A stretch of DNA of 11,664 bases from NCBI GenBank assembly GCA_023393755.1, contig JAEXCA010000001.1:1-11664 (forward strand), written 5' to 3'. The stretch comes from Actinomycetes bacterium. Its GTDB lineage: Bacteria; Actinomycetota; Actinomycetes; Propionibacteriales; Propionibacteriaceae. Each line of letters opens with the position of its first letter. The first letter of the stretch is position 1. The translations under genes and the position numbers were made by a program. Under the pieces are notes generated by a model. It was not told the origin of the DNA, did no database searches, and was given only the letters and a program-made list of their open reading frames with translations. Positions 5,708-11,664 of this stretch are shown in pieces.

Positions 5708-7588
5708 GTGGAGAAGCCTGCTCTGGGGCAGCGGTTGAGGTATGCCTTCGACAATCTGATGTCGCGCGGCACGATCGCGATCATGGGGCTGCTGGGCCTG
5801 GCGACGGTCGGGTTCGTGCTGGTGATGGCCATGGTGGTGGTCGCGCTGGGCGCCTACCCCGGCGACGACGACTTCGGCGACTTCTGGGACATCGCCTGGG
5901 GAAACCTGATGCGCACCCTCGACCCGGGGACGATGGGCGGCGACCTCGGCTGGGGCTTCCGCGCGCTGATGCTGGTGGTCACGATCGGCGGGCTGATCAT
6001 CGTCGCCAGCCTGATCGGCATCGTCTCCGGTGGCTTCGACGACCGGATGCAGCAGCTGCGCAAGGGCCGCAGCCTCGTCCTGGAGCGCGACCACACCCTG
6101 ATCCTGGGCTGGTCCCCGCAGCTGCTGTTGATCCTGCACGAGCTGTGCGAGGCGAACGCCTCCCGCGGGCGCGCCGCCATCGTGGTGCTGGCCGACCGGG
6201 ACAAGGTCGAGATGGAGGACGAGATCCGCGAGCACGTGCCCGACCCGGGCCGGACCCGGATCATCTGCCGCACCGGCAACCCGATGTCGCCGGCGGACAT
6301 CCAGCTCGGCAACCCGCTGACCGCGCGCAGCGTGATCGTGCTGACCGGCGAGGACACCACCGATCCGGACGCCGCGGCGATCAAGACCGTGCTGGCGCTC
6401 AGCCACACCCTGCCGGACGGCGAGTCAGGCCCGCAGGTGGTCGCGGAACTGCAGGATCCGGCGAACCTGGACGCAGCGCAGCTGGTCTCCCGCGGGGGAG
6501 CGCGCTGGCTGCTGACCGGCAGCCTGATCCACCGACTGACCGCGCAGACCTGCCGTCAGCGCGGCCTGAGCACGGTGTACACCGAGCTGCTCGACTTCGC
6601 CGGCAGCGAGCTGTACTTCACCGAGCAGCCACAGCTGGCCGGGAGCTCCTACCTGGAGGCCCAGTTCGCCTTCGCCGACTCGACCGTGATCGGCCTGGTC
6701 TCAGGTGGTGGGATCCTGCTCAACCCGGCGGCGGACGCCCTTCTGCAGGAGGACGACCGGCTGATCGTGATCGCCGACGACGACAGCGCCATCACGCCGG
6801 CCCCGCCGGGAAGCGTCGACGACAGCGTGATCGCCACCGGACACGCACCCTCCGGCACCGCCGAGCGCACCCTGATCCTCGGCTACAACGCCGGGGTGGC
6901 CGAGATCCTCAGTGAGCTGGCCGGCTATGTTCCGTCCGGCTCGTCGGCCTGCGTGGTGACCGCGACGCCACCGTCCCGGCTGCCCTCACCACCCGGCCTG
7001 GCCGTCGAGCTGCGGGAGGCCGACACCACCAGCCGCCCGGTGCTGGAGGGTCTGGACGTGGCCGGCTACGACCACATCCTGGTGCTGGCCGACCGGGGCC
7101 AGCCGGACGCCCAGGCCACCGACGCCCGGACCCTGGTGACGCTGCTGCACCTGCGGGACATCGCCGAGCGGGCGGGCGTCCGGCTCAACGTGGTCAGCGA
7201 GATGCTGGACGACCGCAACCGGGAGCTGGCCGAGGTGACCCAGGCCGACGACTTCATCGTCAGCGACCGGCTGGTCGGGCTGATGCTGGCCCAGGTGAGC
7301 GAGAACCAGCGGCTGGCGGACGTCTTCGCCCAGCTGTTCAGCGCCGAGGGCAGCGAGATCTACCTGCGGCCGGTGGAGCTGTACCTGCGGCCCGGGGTGG
7401 AGGCCGACTTCTACACCGTGATGGCGGCCGCCGCGGCCCGCGGCGAGACCGCGATCGGCTACCGGGTCGGCGCGCTGGCCCGCTCGTCCGCCCGCGGCTA
7501 CGGCGTCACGGTGAACCCGCACAAGCCGGACCGGCTGCACCTGGTGCGCGGAGACTCGATCATCGTCCTGGCCGAGGACGAGCACTGA
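5708..7588 (+). CDS. CASTOR/POLLUX-related putative ion channel
   Basis: Predicted membrane ion channel with a large cytoplasmic ligand-sensing part, 626 aa from GTG 5708. A short basic N-terminus precedes TM1 (about 22-48). An extracytoplasmic loop follows with the pore-like stretch RTLDPGTMGGD (69-79), then TM2 (about 86-107). Right after TM2 comes the RKGRS linker (118-122) and HTLILGWSP (129-137), the start of the first Rossmann-like RCK region, a combination typical of bacterial relatives of the plant CASTOR/POLLUX channels. A second Rossmann-like segment begins at the ERTLILGYNAG motif in the C-terminal half. The classical K+ filter TVGYG is absent. Ion selectivity and ligand are unknown; plant relatives conduct cations. 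Its function is probably independent of the sugar operon: the gap is 97 nt and has a candidate promoter. The gene converges on the DUF2510 gene. Confidence 0.85.
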   Translation: MEKPALGQRLRYAFDNLMSRGTIAIMGLLGLATVGFVLVMAMVVVALGAYPGDDDFGDFWDIAWGNLMRTLDPGTMGGDLGWGFRALMLVVTIGGLIIVASLIGIVSGGFDDRMQQLRKGRSLVLERDHTLILGWSPQLLLILHELCEANASRGRAAIVVLADRDKVEMEDEIREHVPDPGRTRIICRTGNPMSPADIQLGNPLTARSVIVLTGEDTTDPDAAAIKTVLALSHTLPDGESGPQVVAELQDPANLDAAQLVSRGGARWLLTGSLIHRLTAQTCRQRGLSTVYTELLDFAGSELYFTEQPQLAGSSYLEAQFAFADSTVIGLVSGGGILLNPAADALLQEDDRLIVIADDDSAITPAPPGSVDDSVIATGHAPSGTAERTLILGYNAGVAEILSELAGYVPSGSSACVVTATPPSRLPSPPGLAVELREADTTSRPVLEGLDVAGYDHILVLADRGQPDAQATDARTLVTLLHLRDIAERAGVRLNVVSEMLDDRNRELAEVTQADDFIVSDRLVGLMLAQVSENQRLADVFAQLFSAEGSEIYLRPVELYLRPGVEADFYTVMAAAAARGETAIGYRVGALARSSARGYGVTVNPHKPDRLHLVRGDSIIVLAEDEH

Positions 7589-7613
7589 TCCACGATTGCG
7601 GCGATGGCTGAGG

Positions 7614-7630
7614 TCGGCCCGTAGGGCCGA
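7614..7630 (+). terminator. Hairpin after the channel gene, possible terminator
   Basis: TCGGCCC (7614-7620), loop GTA and GGGCCGA (7624-7630) form a perfect 7-bp GC-rich stem starting 26 nt after the channel stop, between two convergent genes. No T-tract follows, as is common for actinobacterial terminators, so termination is inferred from position and symmetry. Confidence 0.5.
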
Positions 7631-7647
7631 GTCTGGAAGCCGTTCGA

Positions 7648-7681
7648 CCCTTCGAGACTCGCGCTTCGCGCGACCTCAGGG
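7648..7681. repeat. Palindromic interspersed repeat, long form (between convergent genes)
   Basis: An imperfect palindrome: CCC (7648-7650) pairs GGG (7679-7681), GAG (7654-7656) pairs CTC (7675-7677), and TCGCGC (7659-7664) pairs GCGCGA (7668-7673) around the loop TTC. The outer parts, CTTCGA at the left and CTCAGGGA at the right, also bound the shorter element at 8645-8664. From general knowledge, related CTTCGA...CTCAGGGA sequences recur between genes in many high-GC actinomycetes. It may also act as a bidirectional terminator for the two convergent genes. Confidence 0.6.
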
Positions 7682-7693
7682 ATCGTCTGCGAC

Positions 7694-8560
7694 TCAGGCG
7701 TCGACCTTCAGGTTCTCCAACGCCCAGCGGGCGTCGTCCACCAGGTCGGGGACGGTGTCGGGGATGGACGCGTAGAACAGCGAGGCGGATTCCAGGCCGG
7801 TGTCGACGATCACCACGATCGCCAGCTCGCCCTTGGTCTGCAGGTTCGGGATGTCGAAGCTGAGCTGGGATTCCACCACCCAGGCATCGTGGCCGTCGAC
7901 CTTGATCGCCTTGGAGACCAGATCCTGGCGCTCCACCTCGGCATTGTCGTAGAACTTGCCGACCACGCACTTCACCACGATCTCGGCGCCCTGCTCGGGG
8001 CTGAAGAAGCCGTCGCCGGCGAAGAGTTCGGCGACCAGCACCGAGGCCACCCAGGAGGCGTTGGGGGCGTAGTCGGGTTCGACGGTGATCGACTGCTGGG
8101 CGACGTCGCGGGCGAAGGGCACCCGGTTGTCGCCGTAGGGCTCACTCCACGGGGCGGGCAGCTGGGGGTAGGAGATCTTGCCGCCGTGCACCCGGCCGTC
8201 GGCGGCGGGCGGCACCTCGGTGCCCCTGGTCGGGTCGGTGTCGGGGCAGACATTGCGGCTGGGCTGCCCGGCCGGCGGCGTGGTGCCCGGATCCGTCGGG
8301 ATGAGGGACGGCCCCGAGCCCCGGACGATCAGGAAGATCACCAGCGCCACGGCCAGCAGGACGCCGACTCCGCCGATCCACCAGCCGAGCTTGGAGCGCT
8401 GGGGCTCGACCACGCCGGGTGGGCCCTGCGGAACGTTGCCGACCGGCGGCGGCGTGCTGGCCGGGTTGGCGGTGATCGCCGACGTCCACTCGGTTCCCGT
8501 CCAGTACCGGTACATGCCGGGCTGCCGCCCCGGATCCGGATACCACCCTGCGCCACTCAC
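7694..8560 (-). CDS. DUF2510 domain-containing membrane protein, function unknown
   Basis: 288 aa from GTG 8560. The N-terminal DUF2510 motif GWYPDPG...YRYWTGTEWT spans about residues 5-26. A Pro-rich linker (33-53) and a single membrane helix (58-79) follow, then an extracytoplasmic part of about 205 residues with two Cys (NVCPDTD and VVKCVVG) that could form a disulfide. The DUF2510 end should be cytoplasmic. DUF2510 is common in actinomycetes and has no established biochemical role. An alternative in-frame ATG at 8581 has AGGAAG 10 nt upstream and would add seven residues. I prefer GTG 8560 because DUF2510 proteins usually begin a few residues before GWYPDP and a TACACT -10-like element lies just ahead. 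The frame stays open further into the pstB region, but that extension is antisense noise. The gene follows pstB in the same direction across a 149-nt gap. Confidence 0.82.
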   Translation of the reverse strand: MSGAGWYPDPGRQPGMYRYWTGTEWTSAITANPASTPPPVGNVPQGPPGVVEPQRSKLGWWIGGVGVLLAVALVIFLIVRGSGPSLIPTDPGTTPPAGQPSRNVCPDTDPTRGTEVPPAADGRVHGGKISYPQLPAPWSEPYGDNRVPFARDVAQQSITVEPDYAPNASWVASVLVAELFAGDGFFSPEQGAEIVVKCVVGKFYDNAEVERQDLVSKAIKVDGHDAWVVESQLSFDIPNLQTKGELAIVVIVDTGLESASLFYASIPDTVPDLVDDARWALENLKVDA

Positions 8561-8567
8561 GCCCGCC

Positions 8568-8573
8568 AGTGTA
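8568..8573 (-). promoter_or_regulatory. Candidate -10 element for leaderless DUF2510 mRNA
   Basis: Read on the minus strand, TACACT fits the TAnnnT -10 pattern and ends 7 nt before GTG 8560. This is the spacing expected when transcription starts at or next to the start codon, giving a leaderless mRNA. No good -35 hexamer is visible, and the same bases would be coding if the ATG at 8581 is used. Confidence 0.35.
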
Positions 8574-8644
8574 GTTGGCATCCAGAAGCCGCTTCCTGGT
8601 TGGGACAAGGTGGGACAGGGGACGGCTCCAGACGCGCGGGGCCG

Positions 8645-8664
8645 CTTCGACAGGCTCAGGGACC
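8645..8664. repeat. Interspersed repeat, short form (between pstB and DUF2510 gene)
   Basis: CTTCGACAGGCTCAGGGACC shares its outer CTTCGA and CTCAGGGA parts with the longer palindrome at 7648-7681. Closely similar 20-25 base elements are, from general knowledge, scattered between genes in many actinomycete genomes. It lies 46 nt past the pstB stop and about 85 nt before the DUF2510 gene, where it could mark or cause the end of the pst transcript. The rest of this 149-nt gap shows only a GCCCGGGC palindrome and the DUF2510 promoter candidate. Confidence 0.55.
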
Positions 8665-8709
8665 GTGGTGCCCGGGCGGCCAGGTCCTCGTCGCACCCCT
8701 TCCGGCGGC

Positions 8710-9489
8710 TCAGCCGAAGCGGCCGGAGATGTAGTCCTCGGTGGCCTTGTCGTCGGGGGTGGAGAAGATCTTGTCGGTCGGCCCCATCTCGATCAGCTTG
8801 CCCGGGGCGCCGGTGCCGGCGATGTTGAAGAAGGCGGTGGTGTCGGACACCCGGGCCGCCTGCTGCATGTTGTGGGTGACGATCACCACGGTGTAGGTCT
8901 GCTTGAGTTCCTGGATCAGGTCCTCGATCGCCAGGGTGGAGATCGGGTCCAGGGCCGAGCAGGGCTCGTCCATCAGGATCACGTCGGGGTGCATGGCGAT
9001 CGCCCGGGCGATGCACAGCCGCTGCTGTTGACCGCCGGAGAGGCCGGAGCCGGGCAGGTCGAGCCGGTTCTTGACCTCCTCCCACAGGTTCGCGCCGCGC
9101 AGCGAGCCCTCGACGATCTCGTCCTTCTCCCTGGCGCCCATCCGCCGGGCGTTCAGGGTGATGCCGGCCAGCACGTTCTCCTTGATCGACATGGTCGGGA
9201 ACGGGTTGGGACGCTGGAACACCATGCCGATCTGCCGCCGCACCCGCACCGGGTCGACGTCGGAGCCGTACAGGTTCTCCCCGTCCATCAGCACCTCGCC
9301 CTCGACGTAGGCGTTGGGGATCACCTCGTGCATCCGGTTGAGGGTGCGCAGGAAGGTCGACTTGCCGCAGCCGGAGGGGCCGATGAAGGCGGTGACGGCG
9401 CGGGGCTCGATGGTCATCGAGACGTCCTCCACGGCGCGGAACTTGCCGTAGTAGACGTTCAGGCTGGTGACGTCGATGCGTTTCGACAC
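8710..9489 (-). CDS. pstB: Phosphate ABC transporter ATP-binding protein PstB
   Basis: Cytoplasmic ATPase powering the PstSCAB high-affinity phosphate importer, 259 aa, standard for PstB. Walker A is GPSGCGKST (37-45); the Q-loop region reads GMVFQRPNPFP, a PstB hallmark; the signature is LSGGQQQRL; Walker B is VILMDEPCSALDP; the H-loop is VTHNMQQA. Other PstB-typical text includes ENVLAGI and the C-terminal EDYISGRFG. All catalytic positions are present. The start is GTG 9489 with Shine-Dalgarno AAAGGAA about 5 nt away. It lies 46 nt after pstA and is the last pst gene here. No phoU follows, unlike in many pst operons. Confidence 0.97.
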   Translation of the reverse strand: MSKRIDVTSLNVYYGKFRAVEDVSMTIEPRAVTAFIGPSGCGKSTFLRTLNRMHEVIPNAYVEGEVLMDGENLYGSDVDPVRVRRQIGMVFQRPNPFPTMSIKENVLAGITLNARRMGAREKDEIVEGSLRGANLWEEVKNRLDLPGSGLSGGQQQRLCIARAIAMHPDVILMDEPCSALDPISTLAIEDLIQELKQTYTVVIVTHNMQQAARVSDTTAFFNIAGTGAPGKLIEMGPTDKIFSTPDDKATEDYISGRFG

Positions 9490-9491
9490 GG

Positions 9492-9508
9492 TGTTCCTTT
9501 CGAGAACA
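9492..9508 (-). promoter_or_regulatory. Small hairpin overlapping the pstB ribosome binding site
   Basis: On the minus strand TGTTC (9508-9504) and GAACA (9496-9492) form a 5-bp stem around a 7-nt loop in the 46-nt pstA-pstB gap. The pstB Shine-Dalgarno AAAGGAA (9500-9494) starts in the loop and ends in the stem. It could modestly limit translation of pstB, but a stem this short may be chance. Confidence 0.3.
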
Positions 9509-9535
9509 GAGTCCTTCTGGTTGGGCGGGACGGGG

Positions 9536-10597
9536 TCAGCGGCCGGTCTTCTTCGGCGCGAAGTAGCGCGCGATCAGCCGGGCGACGAGGTTGAGGGCGA
9601 GCACGATCAGGATCAGCACCAGGGCGCCGGTCCAGGCCCGGTCGAGGTCGGCGGCGTCGGTACCGCCGGAGTTGCGGTAGGTGGTGAACACGAACAGCGG
9701 CAGGGTGGTCATCCGGCCCTCGAACAGGTTGTAGTTCATGTTCGCGATGTAGCCGGCGGTGAGCAGCAGCGGAGCTGTCTCGCCGATCACCCGGGCGATG
9801 GCCAGCACGACGCCGGTCATGATGCCGGCGATCGAGGTGGGCAGCACCACCTTGACGATGGTCAGCCACTTCGGCACGCCGAGGGCGTAGGAGGCCTCCC
9901 GCAGTTCGTTCGGGACGATCCGCAGCATCTCCTCGCTGGAGCGGACCACCACCGGGATCATCAGCACGCTCAGCGCGACCGCGCCGGAGATGCCGGAGCG
10001 GTGGCCGGCGCCGAACACCATCGAGAACAGCGAGTAGGCGAACAGGCCGGCCACGATGGACGGGATGCCGGTCATCACGTCGACGAAGAAGGTGATCGCC
10101 CTGGCCAGCGGACCGCGGCCGTACTCGACCAGGTAGATCGAGGTCATCAGCCCGATCGGCACCGAGATGACGGTGGCCGCCAGGGTGATCAGCAGCGTGC
10201 CCACGATGGCGTGCAGCGCGCCGCCGCCCGGGCCGATGATGCCGGCCATCGACTGGGTGAAGAAGGCGACGTCGAACCGGGGCAGGCCCAGGCTCAACGC
10301 CGTCCAGCTCACCGACACCAGCGGGATGGTGGCGATCAGGAAGGCCGCGACCACCAGGGAGGTGACGAACCTGTCGGTCGCCTTCCGGCTTCCTTCCACG
10401 ATCACCGAGAGGGTGACCAGGACGACCAGGTAGACGACCGCGCCCAGCGCGATGCCACCGGCGAAGTTGTCGGCGCCGAGCAGCACCGTGCAGACGATCA
10501 GGGCGCCGGCCAGGATCGCCCAGGGCGACCAGCGGGGGAGCTTGCCCGCGGTCAGCGAGGTCGAGATCGGCTTGGTGGTGGTTTCCGTGGCGGTCAT
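9536..10597 (-). CDS. pstA: Phosphate ABC transporter permease PstA
   Basis: Membrane permease half of the phosphate importer, 353 aa. It is longer than E. coli PstA (296 aa) because two extra hydrophobic segments (about 26-42 and 46-67) precede the core. The core transmembrane region runs from about residue 77 to the C-terminus, with the PstA/PstC-type stretch VDVMTGIPSIVAGLF (172-186) and the ABC-contacting EAA loop at about 234-253 (REASYALGVPKW...VVLP), followed by ARVIGETAPLLL. The ATG at 10597 starts one base after the pstC stop (TGA-C-ATG), so translation is probably coupled; GGGAG lies 9 nt upstream. It pairs with PstC to form the channel and with PstB as motor. The extended N-terminus is seen in other actinomycete PstA proteins as far as I recall. 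Confidence 0.95.
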   Translation of the reverse strand: MTATETTTKPISTSLTAGKLPRWSPWAILAGALIVCTVLLGADNFAGGIALGAVVYLVVLVTLSVIVEGSRKATDRFVTSLVVAAFLIATIPLVSVSWTALSLGLPRFDVAFFTQSMAGIIGPGGGALHAIVGTLLITLAATVISVPIGLMTSIYLVEYGRGPLARAITFFVDVMTGIPSIVAGLFAYSLFSMVFGAGHRSGISGAVALSVLMIPVVVRSSEEMLRIVPNELREASYALGVPKWLTIVKVVLPTSIAGIMTGVVLAIARVIGETAPLLLTAGYIANMNYNLFEGRMTTLPLFVFTTYRNSGGTDAADLDRAWTGALVLILIVLALNLVARLIARYFAPKKTGR

Positions 10598-10598
10598 G

Positions 10599-11579
10599 TC
10601 AGTTGGCTCCCGAGAACTCGCTGCGTCGGCTGACGATCCAGCGAGCCAGCGCGTTCACCCCGAAGGTGACCACGAAGAGCACCAGGCCGGTACCGATCAG
10701 GACGTTGACGTTGAGGCCGTAGCCCGCCTCACCGAACTTGAGTGCGATGTTGGCCGGAATGGTCGAGGGGTTGGTGGAGGTGAGCAGTTCGATGCTCACC
10801 ACGCCGGTGGCCGAGAGCACCATGGCCACCGCCATGGTCTCGCCCAGGGCGCGGCCCAGGCCGAGCATGGCGCCCGAGATGATGCCCGGCCGGGCGAACG
10901 GCAGCACGGCCATCCGGATCATCTCCCAGCGGGTGGCGCCCAGCGCGAGGGCGGCCTCCTCGTGGAGCTTGGGGGTCTGCAGGAAGACCTCGCGGCAGAT
11001 CGCGGTGATGATCGGCAGCACCATCACGGCCAGCACCAGCGCCGCGGTCAGGATCGTCCGGCCGGTCACCGACACCTGGCCGGAGAACAGCGGGATCCAG
11101 CCCAGGTTGGCGTTCAGCCAGGTGTAGATCGGCACCACCGCCTTGGCGAAGACCGTGCTGCCCCACAGGCCGTAGACCACCGAGGGCACCGCCGCCAGCA
11201 GGTCGATCACGTAGCCCAGCACGGCGGCCAGGCTGCGGTGGGCGTAGTGGGAGATGAACAGGGCGATGCCGATCGAGAGCGGCACCGCGAACAGCAGCGC
11301 CAGGATGGATGCCCAGACGGTGCCGAAGGCCAGCGGCCAGACGTACGCCCAGAAGCTGTCACTCTGGCCCAGGGTGGTGGGGGCGTCCGCCGGGTTGGCC
11401 AGCATGCCGGGCACGCCCTGGATCACCAGGAAGGCGGTGACCGCTGCCAGGATGACCAGGATCGAGATGCCGGCGCCGAGGGCGGTGGCGGCGAAGTTGC
11501 GGTCACCCGGGCGCGGTCTGCCCTTCAGGCTGCGCTCCGATGGGCTGGATGTCACGGCCTCTACTTTGGTCGACGTCAC
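10599..11579 (-). CDS. pstC: Phosphate ABC transporter permease PstC
   Basis: Membrane permease partner of PstA, 326 aa, normal length. A cytoplasmic N-terminus of about 30 residues rich in Ser, Lys and Arg precedes TM1 (about 34-53). A periplasmic-side loop follows with QSDSFWAYVWPLAFGT, then the PstC-typical LLAAVPSVVYGLWG (127-140) and the EAA loop at about 207-226 (EEAALALGATRWEMIRMAVLP), followed by GRALGETMAV. It begins at GTG 11579 with AAGGTG 8 nt upstream (complement of 11588-11593). It is the first pst gene in the window; pstS, normally just before pstC, would lie beyond 11664. Only 85 nt of upstream DNA is visible, so the operon promoter is not seen. Confidence 0.96.
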   Translation of the reverse strand: MTSTKVEAVTSSPSERSLKGRPRPGDRNFAATALGAGISILVILAAVTAFLVIQGVPGMLANPADAPTTLGQSDSFWAYVWPLAFGTVWASILALLFAVPLSIGIALFISHYAHRSLAAVLGYVIDLLAAVPSVVYGLWGSTVFAKAVVPIYTWLNANLGWIPLFSGQVSVTGRTILTAALVLAVMVLPIITAICREVFLQTPKLHEEAALALGATRWEMIRMAVLPFARPGIISGAMLGLGRALGETMAVAMVLSATGVVSIELLTSTNPSTIPANIALKFGEAGYGLNVNVLIGTGLVLFVVTFGVNALARWIVSRRSEFSGAN

Positions 11580-11629
11580 GTCGTGGTCACCTTGTGTCTC
11601 GGAAGCGGGGACTGGTGGGGGTGCTGATA

Positions 11630-11655
11630 CTCGACGGTCGAGCTTGTCGAGAGCC
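11630..11655. repeat. Inverted repeat and interspersed-repeat-like element upstream of pstC
   Basis: CTCGAC (11630-11635) and GTCGAG (11646-11651) form a 6-bp inverted repeat around 10 nt. The stretch from 11636, GGTCGAGCTTGTCGAG then AGCC, resembles another palindromic element common between actinomycete genes and contains GTCGAG twice as a direct repeat. It lies about 50-75 nt before the pstC start. If pstS is next to the right, it would sit in the pstS-pstC junction. No gene is visible in 11580-11664. Confidence 0.45.
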
Positions 11656-11664
11656 GTTGCCGAG

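Noticed and set aside
3454..5832. 792-codon open frame on the minus strand across the TIM-barrel and ROK genes
   Set aside because: It is antisense to well-supported genes with complete catalytic motifs, its protein is low-complexity and rich in Gly, Arg, His and Gln, and it matches no recognisable domain. This is typical antisense openness in GC-rich DNA.
4646..6406. 586-codon minus-strand open frame across the ROK gene and the start of the channel gene
   Set aside because: It has Arg/Pro-rich shadow composition, no domain and no plausible start signal, and it overlaps two real genes on the other strand.
8582..9085. N-terminal extension of the DUF2510 protein into the pstB region
   Set aside because: It reads pstB in another frame of the same strand and crosses the interspersed repeat (seen as the peptide RSLSLSKRP). 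DUF2510 normally lies at the very N-terminus.
9492..9508. LexA/SOS-box-like operator between pstA and pstB
   Set aside because: The half-sites point the opposite way (TGTTC...GAACA) to the actinobacterial GAAC...GTTC box, and the position inside an operon before a Shine-Dalgarno does not suit an operator.
9467..11627. Two long plus-strand open frames opposite pstA and pstC
   Set aside because: Their products are rich in His, Asp, Gln, Gly and Arg without domains and lie antisense to pstA and pstC, which have clear family motifs.
11580..11664. Pho box (GTTCACC-type direct repeats) upstream of pstC
   Set aside because: Only a single GGTCACC-like heptamer at 11585-11591 is present, overlapping the ribosome binding site, with no 11-nt-spaced repeat.

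Overview
The window is very GC-rich, with tightly packed genes, frequent GTG starts and mostly G/C third codon positions. Together with a DUF2510-type membrane protein and a bacterial CASTOR/POLLUX-related channel, this points to a high-GC actinomycete. Propionibacteriales is a plausible order, but the sequence alone does not fix the genus.

Left block, plus strand, 96-5610: an apparent five-gene carbohydrate operon. It encodes a two-domain sugar ABC ATPase (RbsA/MglA type), a permease (RbsC type), a Gfo/Idh/MocA-family NAD(P)-dependent dehydrogenase, a xylose-isomerase-like TIM-barrel protein (sugar phosphate isomerase/epimerase family) and a ROK-family sugar kinase. The first two genes overlap by 20 nt, the dehydrogenase and TIM-barrel genes overlap by 4 nt, and the other gaps are 22 and 9 nt. 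Import, oxidation, isomerisation/epimerisation/elimination and phosphorylation would suit an unusual sugar, polyol, anhydrosugar or glycoside. The substrate-binding protein and any regulator are not present and may lie to the left. A run of 30 C residues sits near the left edge, just before the ATPase gene.

Middle, 5708-7588 plus: a stand-alone CASTOR/POLLUX-related putative ion channel with two membrane helices and two cytoplasmic Rossmann-like (RCK-like) regions. It converges on a minus-strand DUF2510 membrane protein (7694-8560). The 105-nt gap between them holds a hairpin and one copy of a palindromic interspersed repeat.

Right block, minus strand, 11579-8710: pstC-pstA-pstB, the membrane and ATPase parts of the high-affinity phosphate importer. 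pstS is not in the window; if the usual order holds it lies to the right. phoU is also absent, and the DUF2510 gene occupies the position downstream of pstB.

No tRNA, rRNA, CRISPR array, transposase or phage gene was seen, and nothing proves a wholly new system. The points most worth a second look are the sugar operon's possible keto-sugar chemistry, the one-sided decay of the ATPase's second composite ATP site, the poly-C run, the related palindromic repeats around the pst side, and a perfect 10-bp hairpin early in the ROK kinase gene.
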